Shown here: positions 34,375-43,237 of the stretch, one piece after another
How positions within the stretch are numbered: the first letter of the stretch is position 1
Layout: each line of letters opens with the position of its first letter
NCBI GenBank assembly: GCA_964384485.1
Contig: CAYLLE010000007.1
Span: 1 to 57,173 of the forward strand
DNA length: 57,173 nucleotides
Reading direction: 5' to 3'
Source: CAYLLE01 sp964384485
GTDB taxonomy: Bacteria > Spirochaetota > Spirochaetia > CAYLLE01
Program-made: the position numbers and the translations under genes
Notes under the pieces: generated by a model
Databases searched by the model: none
What the model was told of the DNA's origin: nothing
Seen by the model: only the letters and a program-made list of their open reading frames with translations

Positions 34375-35312
34375 CTTCCGCCGCTCCATAATGTTATAGA
34401 TTGAGATGAGGGAAAAGGATTTTCTTCCCGGAAATCGGGCAGCCAACCGGAATCATCAGAAAAATCCTGTATGTATCCTTCCTCTATTATAGATTTCAAA
34501 AGATAATCAACCGCTTCTTCGTATTCATCCCGGGTTAATCTCCGTGACAAATTTCCCGCGGGCGAAGAGGGTACGGGGGTGTACTGCCCTAAAAGCGAAA
34601 AATAGCATCTATTTTTCAGCTCCTTTTGAAACCAATCGATCACCCGTTTGGTTTCATCAAGGTAGCTCGGTAGAACAAGATGCCGTACAATAACACCGGC
34701 GGTGATTACCCCCCGGATCACAGACACCTCCGGTTTCAACCGGGCCATCAGTTCTATCGACTTTAAGGCATTACCGGGGTAACTCGGCGTCTGAAAAAGA
34801 AAGAGGGAGGCTTTTTCCGACAAAGTTTTACAATCAGGCAGAAAAATATCTATTTCCCGGGATAACATGGTTACGGTTTCTTCGGTTTCAAATCCGGAGG
34901 AATTCCACACTACCGGAATTTTCAGCCCCCGCGTTTTAGCCCCGCGCACTGCTTCCAGGATGGTCGGCACAAAATGGGTACCCGTAACCAGATTGATATT
35001 TTCCGCGCCCCGGTTCTGAAGCGACAAAACCATTTCGGTCAGCTCTTCAAGAGTAATTAATCCGCCTGAGCCCTCTCTGCTGACCTGATAATTCTGGCAA
35101 AAAGAACACCCCAAGGTGCAGCCCGAAAAAAAGATTGTTCCCGAACCGCCGGGACCGGTAATTCCCGGTTCTTCACCTTTATGAAGAACAGCGGCGGCCG
35201 CCCTAAGCCGGGACCCGCTTCTGCAAAAACCGAACTCATCCCGAAGCCTGTTTACACCGCAGCACCGGGGACAAAGAGTACACTGTTCATAGAGAGAAAG
35301 ATAATCTTTCAT
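34371..35312 (-). CDS. Radical SAM protein, PflX/pyruvate-formate-lyase-activase-like
   Basis: A 313-residue radical-SAM enzyme with the cluster motif SGCTLGCSFCQNYQVSR (C-x3-C-x2-C, about residues 65-72). An N-terminal set of cysteines (CTLCPRCCGVNR...GFC) is characteristic of the PflX/AmmeMemoRadiSam-adjacent group. It resembles glycyl-radical enzyme activases but no glycyl-radical enzyme is nearby, so its target is unknown. Its stop overlaps the GTG of the TPR-like lipoprotein. It is preceded by a hypothetical gene with a 6-bp gap. Confidence 0.82.
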   Translation of the reverse strand: MKDYLSLYEQCTLCPRCCGVNRLRDEFGFCRSGSRLRAAAAVLHKGEEPGITGPGGSGTIFFSGCTLGCSFCQNYQVSREGSGGLITLEELTEMVLSLQNRGAENINLVTGTHFVPTILEAVRGAKTRGLKIPVVWNSSGFETEETVTMLSREIDIFLPDCKTLSEKASLFLFQTPSYPGNALKSIELMARLKPEVSVIRGVITAGVIVRHLVLPSYLDETKRVIDWFQKELKNRCYFSLLGQYTPVPSSPAGNLSRRLTRDEYEEAVDYLLKSIIEEGYIQDFSDDSGWLPDFREENPFPSSQSITLWSGGR

Positions 35313-35318
35313 GCGGTT

Positions 35319-35699
35319 CTATATTCTATGAGTACTGACCATAAGCTTCATTATATAAGACACAACGGTCATATCCATATCGGCCGCGCACCGCCGCACA
35401 CATTCCCGGATAACGCCCCAGGTTTCCTCCGGAAGGGGATCATTCTCCGTGTCGTATTCCGATCTAAAAAGGTCGATAACATCACCAAGTGCTCGTATCA
35501 AAAAAGTCAATTCCTGTTTTTCATCATGGTACTGCTCAACGAGACTGTTAAAGAGGCGATGACGGCACTCTTCGGGCACTGCCGATGCGGCAGAAAAAAA
35601 GCTGTCCCGGATAAGGGCAATCTGCTGGTCTACCGGTTTTTCCCGATTTTTTTTAATTATTTTTTCTGTTTTGGCTATAAATTTATCTGATAAAAACAT
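35319..35699 (-). CDS. Hypothetical helical protein in the mnm-rsm operon
   Basis: A 126-residue soluble, mostly helical protein with no recognised domain. It has a basic N-terminal helix (KTEKIIKKNREKP) and a pair of cysteines near residue 100 (RECVRRC). It lies 2 bp after rsmG and 6 bp before the radical-SAM gene in one transcription unit, so it is very likely translated. Confidence 0.6.
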   Translation of the reverse strand: MFLSDKFIAKTEKIIKKNREKPVDQQIALIRDSFFSAASAVPEECRHRLFNSLVEQYHDEKQELTFLIRALGDVIDLFRSEYDTENDPLPEETWGVIRECVRRCAADMDMTVVSYIMKLMVSTHRI

Positions 35700-35701
35700 G
35701 A

Positions 35702-36331
35702 CTACTCATCCCCGGAGATCAAAATTAGATGCCGCTCTTCGTTGAGAAACGGCACTTCCAATTGCAGAATATCATATTTCGGAACAAAATCTCTACACTC
35801 ATTCATTTCTTTTACTGCCGTCTCTCTTTTACCTTTATAGGCGCAGACATTTCCGCCCGGGCACATTATTTTTCGGAGCCGGGAAATCATTTTTCCGGAA
35901 ACGCTCCCCAGGGCACGATAGGTAATCGTGTCGAAGCACCCGTTCCAACGAGTATAATCGGCCTGCAGGATCTTAGCGTTTTGGATGCCCAGTCCCAATA
36001 CCACATTCTTTAGGAAGAGACACTTCCTTTCGGACCGGTCCAATAGATATACAGCAGTTTCCGGCAGAAATATCGAAAGGGGGATCCCGGGAAATCCTCC
36101 CCCGCTCCCGATATCACCGAGAGTATTTCCCCCCAAAGACCGGATTTTTTTTAATCCTGCCAGACTGTCCAGCAGATGCCGGATAATAAGATCATCTCCG
36201 GAGGCATTCACCAGGGCGTACCGGCGGTTCCACCGCTCAACTTCCGCGCAGTGAGCAAGGCATTGCTCGAACTGCCCCTCTGTATAATCGATTTGCAGCC
36301 GCTGAAGCCCCTCCTCCAGAATCGAACGCAT
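35702..36331 (-). CDS. rsmG: 16S rRNA (guanine-N7) methyltransferase RsmG (GidB)
   Basis: A 209-residue class-I methyltransferase that makes m7G527 of 16S rRNA. The SAM-binding GDIGSGGGFPGIPLSIFLP (near residue 70) and the following DRSERKCLFLKNV are diagnostic. It overlaps mnmG by 1 nt, the common gidA-gidB arrangement. Confidence 0.93.
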   Translation of the reverse strand: MRSILEEGLQRLQIDYTEGQFEQCLAHCAEVERWNRRYALVNASGDDLIIRHLLDSLAGLKKIRSLGGNTLGDIGSGGGFPGIPLSIFLPETAVYLLDRSERKCLFLKNVVLGLGIQNAKILQADYTRWNGCFDTITYRALGSVSGKMISRLRKIMCPGGNVCAYKGKRETAVKEMNECRDFVPKYDILQLEVPFLNEERHLILISGDE

Positions 36332-38175
36332 TACCGCCTCCTTTTACCGAGTTTTACCATGAGAACGGCAATATCGGCATTCCTTACCCCTGATATCCGG
36401 GAAGCCTGTCCCAGGGAGCCGGGCTGAATGCGGACCAGTTTTTCTCTGGCTTCCGCCGAGATTCCTTCCACGGCGCTAAAATCAAACTCTCTGGGAATTT
36501 TAATACGTTCCATTTTTCGGAAACGGTTAATCTGCTGCTCCTGTCTCCCCACATATCCCTCGTACTTTATATCTAGTTCAGTTTCAATGAGCCACTCCGC
36601 AGGGGTAGTTCCGAGTTCCGGCAGAATATCTTTGAAATTCTCCATTGTTATAACAGGATCTTTAAGTACCTGATACAGCGGCTTTCCCTTATGCCGGTTC
36701 ATCTCGACAGTATCAGCACCGTTACCGGAGAGCCGGTTGTTCCGGAGCAGTTCTTTTACTTCCTCAATTCCCCGGATTTTTTCTGAAAATTTTGAATATG
36801 ATTCCTCATCCTGCATGCCCGCTTGGTACGCCGTTTTTAGGAGCCGCCTGTCTGCGGTTCCATGCCGGAGATTGAGCCGGTACTCTGCACGGGATGTGAA
36901 CATGCGGTACGGTTCATTCGTGCCGAGGGTTACGAGATCATCGATCATTACCCCGATATAGGCATCGGAGCGGCTCAGCACTACCGGTTCCTTTCCCTGC
37001 AGTTTACGCGCCGCGTTTATACCGGCCATAAGTCCTTGAGCCGCCGCCTCTTCGTACCCGGAGGTGCCGTTTGTCTGACCCGCAAAAAACAGACCCTCAA
37101 TTTTCTTGCTTTCCAGAGATGCATAAAGCTGGGTCGGATCGATATAGTCGTATTCAACCGCGTAACCCGGGCGCATAATTTGGACATGTTCGAGTCCGGA
37201 AATTGTTTTCAGGAAGCGTTCCTGAACTTCTTCAGGTAAGGATGATGAAATACCGTTAAGGTACATTTCCTGGGTATCCGTGCCTTCAGGTTCAACAAAA
37301 ATCTGATGCCGGTCCCGATCGGGAAAACGGACTACCTTGTCTTCAATTGACGGACAGTACCTTGGACCTGTCCCGGTTATTTTCCCTGTATAAAGGGGTG
37401 ACCGGCCGATGTTATCCGTTATAATCCGGTGAGTTTCCTGATTGGTAAAGGTGATAAAGCAGGGAACGGATGGTCTGTTCACCGGTGAGGAGGCGGTCCG
37501 GAAAGAAAACGGAAGCATCTGCTCATCCCCGGACTGAAGCTCCATTCTGCTGTAATCGATGGATCTCCGGTCCACCCGCGCCGGCGTCCCTGTCTTTAAT
37601 CTGCCCACGGCGAAACCGATTTCCCGGAGATGATTTCCCAGTCCAAGCGCCGCGGGTTCACCCAGACGTCCTGCCATAGCGGAATATTCACCGATGAACA
37701 CCTTTCCCTCCATGAAGGTACCGGTGGTAAGGACAACAGCTTTCGCGGTGAATATCCTGCTCCGTTCGGTCTGTACCCCCGCAACGCTGCCTGCTCGGAC
37801 CGTCAGTTCTGTTACCGTATCCTGAAAGAGAGAGAGCCCGGGAGTATTCTCCAGCAGTTCCTTCGCTTTCCTCGAATAAAGTGCTTTATCCGCCTGAGCC
37901 CTGGGTGCCTGAACCGCAGGACCTCGGCTGCGGTTGAGTACACGGAACTGAATCATGCTTTCATCAATGAGCCGGCCCATCACTCCGCCTAGCGCGTCAA
38001 TTTCCCGCACGATATTACCTTTAGAAAGCCCTCCTACCGCGGGGTTGCACGACATTTTGCCGATGGTGTCTAAATTTTGGGTGATCAGGAGAGTCCGCAA
38101 CTGCAGCTTTGCCGAGGCAGCTGCCGCTTCAATTCCCGCGTGCCCCCCTCCGATAACAATGATGTCAAAATCCAT
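36331..38175 (-). CDS. mnmG: tRNA uridine-5-carboxymethylaminomethyl modification enzyme MnmG (GidA)
   Basis: A 614-residue FAD enzyme. The N-terminal dinucleotide fold is DIIVIGGGHAGIEAAAASAKL. Characteristic segments include SCNPAVGGLSKGNIVREIDALGG, TGTFMEGKVFIGE and GRLKTGTPARVDRRSIDYS. The C-terminal helical region contacts tRNA and MnmE. With MnmE, whose gene lies 1 bp upstream, it modifies the wobble uridine of certain tRNAs. Confidence 0.95.
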   Translation of the reverse strand: MDFDIIVIGGGHAGIEAAAASAKLQLRTLLITQNLDTIGKMSCNPAVGGLSKGNIVREIDALGGVMGRLIDESMIQFRVLNRSRGPAVQAPRAQADKALYSRKAKELLENTPGLSLFQDTVTELTVRAGSVAGVQTERSRIFTAKAVVLTTGTFMEGKVFIGEYSAMAGRLGEPAALGLGNHLREIGFAVGRLKTGTPARVDRRSIDYSRMELQSGDEQMLPFSFRTASSPVNRPSVPCFITFTNQETHRIITDNIGRSPLYTGKITGTGPRYCPSIEDKVVRFPDRDRHQIFVEPEGTDTQEMYLNGISSSLPEEVQERFLKTISGLEHVQIMRPGYAVEYDYIDPTQLYASLESKKIEGLFFAGQTNGTSGYEEAAAQGLMAGINAARKLQGKEPVVLSRSDAYIGVMIDDLVTLGTNEPYRMFTSRAEYRLNLRHGTADRRLLKTAYQAGMQDEESYSKFSEKIRGIEEVKELLRNNRLSGNGADTVEMNRHKGKPLYQVLKDPVITMENFKDILPELGTTPAEWLIETELDIKYEGYVGRQEQQINRFRKMERIKIPREFDFSAVEGISAEAREKLVRIQPGSLGQASRISGVRNADIAVLMVKLGKRRR

Positions 38176-38176
38176 T

Positions 38177-39553
38177 CTACTTTCCTACACAAAACCTGGA
38201 AAAGATGTCTTCTAATACGTCAGCAGAAGAAACTTCCCCGGTAATTTCACCCAGGGAATCCAGAGCCTCTCTTAAATCAAGAGAGAGAAGATCCAGGGAT
38301 ACCTCCTCTTCGATACCTTTACCTGCCCTCTCCAGGGCTAATACCGCCCGGTCCAGCAGGGTCTTCTGCCGCAGCGAATCGATTACCGGATTGCCCCCCG
38401 GATCACTGCCGCCCGCGCCTTCCATGATCATCTCTGCCAGTTTCTTCTCAAGTTCCTCCAAACCTTTTCCGGTAACCGCGCTGATCCGAGTAAAGGAATC
38501 AGTTTCATCAACGGCAAACCTGTCAACTTTATTCCACACACTAAGCACGCTGCTGTCCCGGTGCTGCCGGAGAAACTCCCGGTCCTCATCCGTCATTCCT
38601 GTTTCCGCGTCCAGTACGTAAATAATCCCGTCCGATGCCGCGATCAGTTCTCTGCTCCGCCGTATTCCTTCAATCTCAATATGTCCCGCTCCCTTCCGAA
38701 GACCAGCGGTATCCACAATCCGTACCGGTATACCCTTTACCGTAATCCATGCGTCCAAATAGTCCCGGGTGGTTCCATGTTCAGGAGAGACTATTGCGCG
38801 GTCTTCCTTTAGCAGCCGGTTGAAGAGTGATGATTTACCGGCATTTGTCCTTCCCCCTATAGTAATAACGGACCCTTCCTGATACAGCCGTCCCGCCGCA
38901 TAACTCTCAGCAAGCCGGGCCAATCTTTTCTTAAGGGTATCAAGCTCGCCAAGATCCGGATATCCGCCCGCTACCTCATCTTCGGGGTAATCAAGCTGAA
39001 TTTCAACATCTCCAAGAATTTTTATGAGCTCTTTTTTATTATCTTCAATGATGCTCCGGATATCTCCGTTCAGACGGGAAAACGCGTATTTTCCCGCCCG
39101 TTTGGTTTTCGCCTGAATGAGTTCATTTACCGCTTCCGATTCGGTTAAGTCCTTTTTGCCGTTCAGGAATGCCCGGAGGGTAAATTCACCGGGAAGTGCA
39201 TCCCGGAATCCCTGGTTTTTCAGTTCAGTCAATACAGACTCAATAACCGGCAGACTGCCGTGACAGAAAAACTCCACGCTGTCCTGACCGGTATAACTTT
39301 TAGGTTTCCGGTAGACGGCTGCCATAACCTCATCAATATCCTGCCCGTCCCGGTCTCTTATAACTCCTCTGCCGATTCTGTTGGTTTTCCATTCATTTAA
39401 ATTACCGGGTGAAAACAGAGCTGCTGCTCTGGTGATCGAACCTTTTCCCGACATCCGGATAACCGCGACGGCGCTTGGAGCCCAGGGAGTAGCAAGAGCG
39501 GTTATGCAGTCTTCATCATTAAAATAATTCATGCCGATTATATTAGTACTCAT
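38177..39553 (-). CDS. mnmE: tRNA modification GTPase MnmE (TrmE)
   Basis: A ~458-residue GTPase. The N-terminal folate-binding domain has ITALATPWAPSAVAVIRMSG. The G domain has GGRTNAGKSSLFNRLL (G1), the G2 threonines in GTTRDY, DTAG (G3) and NKVD (G4). It ends in FCVGK, the conserved C-terminal C(I/V)GK. The start is uncertain: ATGs at 39568, 39553 and 39541 and a TTG at 39571 are all in frame and none has a good ribosome site. A truncated mobile repeat lies immediately upstream (39583-39706). Confidence 0.92.
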   Translation of the reverse strand: MSTNIIGMNYFNDEDCITALATPWAPSAVAVIRMSGKGSITRAAALFSPGNLNEWKTNRIGRGVIRDRDGQDIDEVMAAVYRKPKSYTGQDSVEFFCHGSLPVIESVLTELKNQGFRDALPGEFTLRAFLNGKKDLTESEAVNELIQAKTKRAGKYAFSRLNGDIRSIIEDNKKELIKILGDVEIQLDYPEDEVAGGYPDLGELDTLKKRLARLAESYAAGRLYQEGSVITIGGRTNAGKSSLFNRLLKEDRAIVSPEHGTTRDYLDAWITVKGIPVRIVDTAGLRKGAGHIEIEGIRRSRELIAASDGIIYVLDAETGMTDEDREFLRQHRDSSVLSVWNKVDRFAVDETDSFTRISAVTGKGLEELEKKLAEMIMEGAGGSDPGGNPVIDSLRQKTLLDRAVLALERAGKGIEEEVSLDLLSLDLREALDSLGEITGEVSSADVLEDIFSRFCVGK

Positions 39554-39582
39554 CCTTTTAAATAACATCAAGAGCCGCAGCT

Positions 39583-39706
39583 CAGCAAATCCCGGTCAAC
39601 TCCTTCTGTGATTGAGAATAGGCAATAATTTCATATAATATATAAATTTATATCGGGTTGACCGGGAATTGCCGCATATTTTTTTCGCGGAAAAACGGCA
39701 ATTTCC
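39583..39706 (+). repeat. Composite repeat, copy 5 (A unit plus linker hairpin, truncated in B unit)
   Basis: It begins CAGCAAATCCCGGTCAAC and keeps the whole A unit and the T-run/CGCGGAAAAA linker. It then breaks off inside the first B arm (CGGCAATTTCC at 39696-39706), after which unrelated sequence begins. No direct repeat flanks it, consistent with a deletion of the B end. It lies between divergent mnmE and the coiled-coil gene. Confidence 0.88.
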
Positions 39707-39772
39707 ATATGGAACTCTACTTCACGAATCTCTCATTGTAGGGTATTTTATTAGGTAAGACAGGAGGGAAGC

Positions 39773-40195
39773 ATGTCGGATAAATCTTTAGCAGAGCAAG
39801 TATACCATTATACATTGACCGTAAAACGGTACACCATGGACATTAAGCGGCTTGAAGAAGAAAAAGAAAAATGGAACAACCGCGTATCCCTCGCAGCCAA
39901 GGAAAACAGGAGCGATCTTGAAGCTGAAGCCGCCGTTCGGCGGGATGAAATTAACCAGAAAATCGAGGGCCTAAAAATCGAACGGGAAGCGGTAATTTCT
40001 GAATTGAGTTCCCTTAAGCGGGAATTGGAGATGCTGCGGGACGCGCCCGAGCAGACCGTGGATGCCGATCTCCTGCTGGAACAGCTCAACATGGTGGTGG
40101 GTGAACGGGATAAACTCGCCGATCAATTCCGGGAACAGGAAGCTGAAACAGCATTAGAGGCCCTCAAACGGAAGATCGCTGATGAAAATGAATAA
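39773..40195 (+). CDS. Small coiled-coil protein
   Basis: A 140-residue, highly charged protein predicted to be almost entirely coiled coil from residue ~20 to ~135, with heptad-like spacing of Leu/Ile and abundant Glu/Lys/Arg. No signal peptide or membrane segment. GGAGG precedes the ATG. Its 3' end overlaps the glycerophosphodiesterase start by 14 nt, so the two are coupled. Function unknown. Confidence 0.65.
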   Translation: MSDKSLAEQVYHYTLTVKRYTMDIKRLEEEKEKWNNRVSLAAKENRSDLEAEAAVRRDEINQKIEGLKIEREAVISELSSLKRELEMLRDAPEQTVDADLLLEQLNMVVGERDKLADQFREQEAETALEALKRKIADENE

Positions 40196-40940
40196 TCTGT
40201 TTCCGGAATATAAAAAACCTATCATTTTCGGCCACCGGGGTTCTCCCGTAAAGGCACCGGAGAATACCCTTGCGTCTTTCAAGGAGTGCGTCAACTCAGG
40301 GGTACCCGGAATTGAACTGGACATTCACAGATGCGGGTCCGGTGAACTGGTGGTAATCCATGATTTTACCACACAGAGGGTAACCGGCAGAGACCTTCCG
40401 GTAGAGGAAGCTTCTTGGCGGATTTTAAAGGAACTGGATGCGGGAAGCTGGTTTTCGCCTTCCTTTTCGGGGGAGAGGCTGGTTTTATTGGAAGATGTCT
40501 TCAATTATTTCGGTGATTCGGTATATTACGATATTGAAATTAAGGACAGTACCCTGTTTCCGCATAGAATAGCAGAAAGCTTGTCCGGTCTGATAGAAAT
40601 CTTTAAACTCGGCTTAAAATGCCTGGTGAGTTCATTTAATCCTTTTGCATTAAACGCGTTTAAAAACTTTAGTCCGGACGTACCGACTGCGGTTATTTAT
40701 TCCAACGCGAAGAAAATGCCGTTCATTGTCCGAAGTTCACTTAACAAGTTTATTGGAAGATGGGACTGCTTAAAACCTGATTTGGAGATAGCAAGAAAAC
40801 CGGTCTTTCCGGCAATTAAAATGCATCCTGTCATCCCGTGGACTATAGACGATCCCGAGGCAGCCGGACAGCTCATAAAAAAAGGGGCCAGGGGAATTAT
40901 TTCCAACACGCCGGACAAGCTGCTGGAACTAACCCCGTGA
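40182..40940 (+). CDS. ugpQ: Glycerophosphodiester phosphodiesterase
   Basis: A 252-residue GDPD enzyme that hydrolyses glycerophosphodiesters to glycerol-3-phosphate and an alcohol. Catalytic signature: GHRGSPVKAPENT (both catalytic-site His/Arg and Glu), ELDIHR (metal ligands) and VVIHDFTT (second His). No signal peptide, so cytoplasmic. It overlaps the coiled-coil gene. Probably used in phospholipid turnover or scavenging. Confidence 0.9.
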   Translation: MKMNNLFPEYKKPIIFGHRGSPVKAPENTLASFKECVNSGVPGIELDIHRCGSGELVVIHDFTTQRVTGRDLPVEEASWRILKELDAGSWFSPSFSGERLVLLEDVFNYFGDSVYYDIEIKDSTLFPHRIAESLSGLIEIFKLGLKCLVSSFNPFALNAFKNFSPDVPTAVIYSNAKKMPFIVRSSLNKFIGRWDCLKPDLEIARKPVFPAIKMHPVIPWTIDDPEAAGQLIKKGARGIISNTPDKLLELTP

Positions 40941-40965
40941 CCCCCCGGATAGTTCTAATACGCTT

Positions 40966-42453
40966 TTAGGGTAATCTTCTGGCCAACTCATCTCCGAAAT
41001 GTGATCCGAGAGAAATAAAAGCCGACCTCACCGCACCGGATGAACTGGATGACCTGCTTCGTTTGAAAGCGGTGTCGGAAAACAGAATCTGTCCGCTGAT
41101 AAGATCGGCCGCGGTTATGGTGCCGCTTACCTTTACGATGTATCCGTCATCGCTCGAATCAAATTCGCTAATGGAAATTCTACCGAATATGACCCGCTCC
41201 ACATCATCCCCGTGAAAATCCTTCAGCACCTGTATTATTTCACTTTCACTTTTTCCCTGAAGGATTTCGGGATCGGTATTAATTGTTGAAATGCGGAATC
41301 CCTGTTCCGACAGCGCCTGCCGTATTCCCTGCGCGGTAGCGCTGTTGCCGGTAGGATTGTCGTTATTGTCGATATCCAATACTAAAACTCCAGTCGGGAT
41401 ATTTTTGGCCCGGGAAATCACGGTATATTCGAATTTCACCCGTTTTTCTGCCGCGGCATCAAAGAGAGCGTCTGTATGACTTCTGAAGCTCCGCGGCACA
41501 TCTTCAAGGGGTTCCATAGCCGAAGAAAGATCCAGGGACATGGTCACATTCCGGTCACCGACGAGATCAGGAACCGGATGGGTAAACCTGGCCATACCGC
41601 CGGTGTCGGAGGAGATATTTACGGTCTGGATACCGGGAGAGCCGTTTGACCGCAGCCTCCAGTAACTTACCAAAATATTGACTCCGCCCAGCGGTGTTTC
41701 CACACCGCCGTTTCCTGCTGTCACCTGCAGAACAAATTCTTCGTTAAACCCATCCCCGATAGTGGTGCTGAGGTTATCATTTTCTTTTTGAAGATTAATC
41801 TTTCCTAATACTTCCTTTGCTTTATTGATGTTCCGTTCAAATTTTACATCGGCATTCCGGATGTTTTCTTTGGCTGCCGCGGCCGCGGCTTCAATGTATT
41901 TTGCTACCGCGTCAAAATACCTTCCCTCAGAAAGATATTGATCTCCCATTTGTTCAGGAACTGATACAGCGGCTTTTGCCTCTTCTACCAAAGCTTCCCG
42001 TTCCCGCTGTTCTTTAAGGAAAGCCGCTTTATCATACTGACCGAGAAGATAAACGGTAACCCGTTCTTCGGTTCGGTAGATATACCTGTCGGCGACACGG
42101 AGTCCCGCGATGGTTCCGGAACCTGACTGCGTTACCGCCTGTTTTACCGATGCCTCAAAATCTTCCAGAGACGCCCGGGCTTCAGCGCTGGTTTCCACGC
42201 TCAGTTCCACGCCTAAAGCACGGTTTATTTCCGCGATCATGCTAAGCGCGGCCTCTTCTTCGGCTGCGGCAATATCACCGGACCGGTCGGAGGCAGAAAC
42301 CACAAAATATTCGTTTTCCGAATCGCTTAAAGGCGGAGAAGTAACCCAATCCGGTACTTCCCGGCTGTCCAGGCCGTTACCGGATTGGGTACCGGCACAG
42401 CCGGTAAGGGCGAGTACGATGATGATAAACACCGTAATTATTGTATATTTCAT
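40966..42453 (-). CDS. LPP20-family lipoprotein
   Basis: A 495-residue lipoprotein with lipobox ALTGC (Cys19). The N-terminal ~130 residues show the LPP20 pattern (VPDWVTSPPLSDSENEYFVV, AAEEEAALSMIAEINRALGV, TEERVTVYLLGQYDKAAFL). A helical stretch (AAAAAAKENIRNADVKFERN) is followed by beta domains, including a CsgG-like region (GVLVLDIDNND, FGRISISEF). Last gene of a four-gene exported-protein operon; an inverted repeat lies just upstream. Function unknown; related proteins associate with motility structures or envelope assembly in other bacteria. Confidence 0.7.
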   Translation of the reverse strand: MKYTIITVFIIIVLALTGCAGTQSGNGLDSREVPDWVTSPPLSDSENEYFVVSASDRSGDIAAAEEEAALSMIAEINRALGVELSVETSAEARASLEDFEASVKQAVTQSGSGTIAGLRVADRYIYRTEERVTVYLLGQYDKAAFLKEQREREALVEEAKAAVSVPEQMGDQYLSEGRYFDAVAKYIEAAAAAAKENIRNADVKFERNINKAKEVLGKINLQKENDNLSTTIGDGFNEEFVLQVTAGNGGVETPLGGVNILVSYWRLRSNGSPGIQTVNISSDTGGMARFTHPVPDLVGDRNVTMSLDLSSAMEPLEDVPRSFRSHTDALFDAAAEKRVKFEYTVISRAKNIPTGVLVLDIDNNDNPTGNSATAQGIRQALSEQGFRISTINTDPEILQGKSESEIIQVLKDFHGDDVERVIFGRISISEFDSSDDGYIVKVSGTITAADLISGQILFSDTAFKRSRSSSSSGAVRSAFISLGSHFGDELARRLP

Positions 42454-42490
42454 ATGATTACCCCAGATAAATACTGTTAATGCAAAGCAT

Positions 42491-42519
42491 AACTGTCCCG
42501 TTCATTGAACGGGACAGTT
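42491..42519. repeat. Perfect 29-bp inverted repeat upstream of the LPP20 gene
   Basis: Arms AACTGTCCCGTTCA and TGAACGGGACAGTT pair perfectly around a single base, in the 85-bp gap between two genes of the exported-protein operon. There is no clean T-run on either strand, so it is not a standard terminator. It may be an attenuating or mRNA-stabilising hairpin, or a protein-binding site. Confidence 0.7.
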
Positions 42520-42538
42520 ATAATATTATTGCTTCGGT

Positions 42539-43174
42539 TTATAGCCCTTCGCCGAAAACTTCTTTTACCCGCTGCTTCGCGGTTTTTTCAGCGTCTGTGG
42601 TTGCCTGATTTTCTTCGATGGCAGCCTGAATAAGATCATTCACCTTCTGCTCATCAATCGTATACAGTGTGTAGTACGCGTATTCCTGTCTGCCGGGATT
42701 TCCCTTGTCGTCGTAGTACTGTTTGAGTACCCAGAAATCACCGTATTTCCGGAATCCGGAGATGGTTGCGTCAGACATAGTTTTTACGACCCGTTCGAAG
42801 TAGGTCTCAGTAGCGTCCTGATCACCAACTTCCGCGCCGGCAAACTTTTCCTGAACCCGCACATTGACCAGACGGGATATTTCTGAAGTGGCGTTCATAT
42901 TGTTTGCCACAGTCTTTACCCCTGAAAGGTCCTGGCCGGTCTGTTCGAACTTGAATACATATTTGCCTTCAAACCGTTCGTCTTCTTCCAAGGCACCGGT
43001 ATCCATGGTAGCCCAGAAGGGAACATCACCGCCGAGTGTACTGTTCTGGTGCTCGATTATCTTGAAGCGTGGAGCGGTCATCGGCGCGCCCTCGATATCA
43101 GGACCGCTTTTACAGCCGATACCGAACGCAAGAATCATCAGAACAACAGCAATAGAAACTAAAAGCTTTTTCAC
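42539..43174 (-). CDS. Exported lipoprotein in LPP20/CsgG-like operon
   Basis: A 211-residue lipoprotein, GTG start after GGAGG, with lipobox AFGIGC (Cys21). The mature part contains FWATMDTGALEEDERFEGKYVFKFEQTGQDL and a helical ATSEISRLVNVRVQEKF segment, resembling the core of LPP20-type proteins. It lies 63 bp after the preceding lipoprotein gene. No specific function recognised. Confidence 0.65.
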   Translation of the reverse strand: MKKLLVSIAVVLMILAFGIGCKSGPDIEGAPMTAPRFKIIEHQNSTLGGDVPFWATMDTGALEEDERFEGKYVFKFEQTGQDLSGVKTVANNMNATSEISRLVNVRVQEKFAGAEVGDQDATETYFERVVKTMSDATISGFRKYGDFWVLKQYYDDKGNPGRQEYAYYTLYTIDEQKVNDLIQAAIEENQATTDAEKTAKQRVKEVFGEGL

Positions 43175-43237
43175 TTTAAAATCCTCCTTAACAGGATATT
43201 TTTATCATCCGTCTTCCGGATGGTTTTCCCAAAATCA

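Noticed and set aside
43206..43222. Hairpin CATCCG/CGGATG between two lipoprotein genes as terminator
   Set aside because: The stem is only 6 bp and is not followed by a proper T-run on the coding strand.
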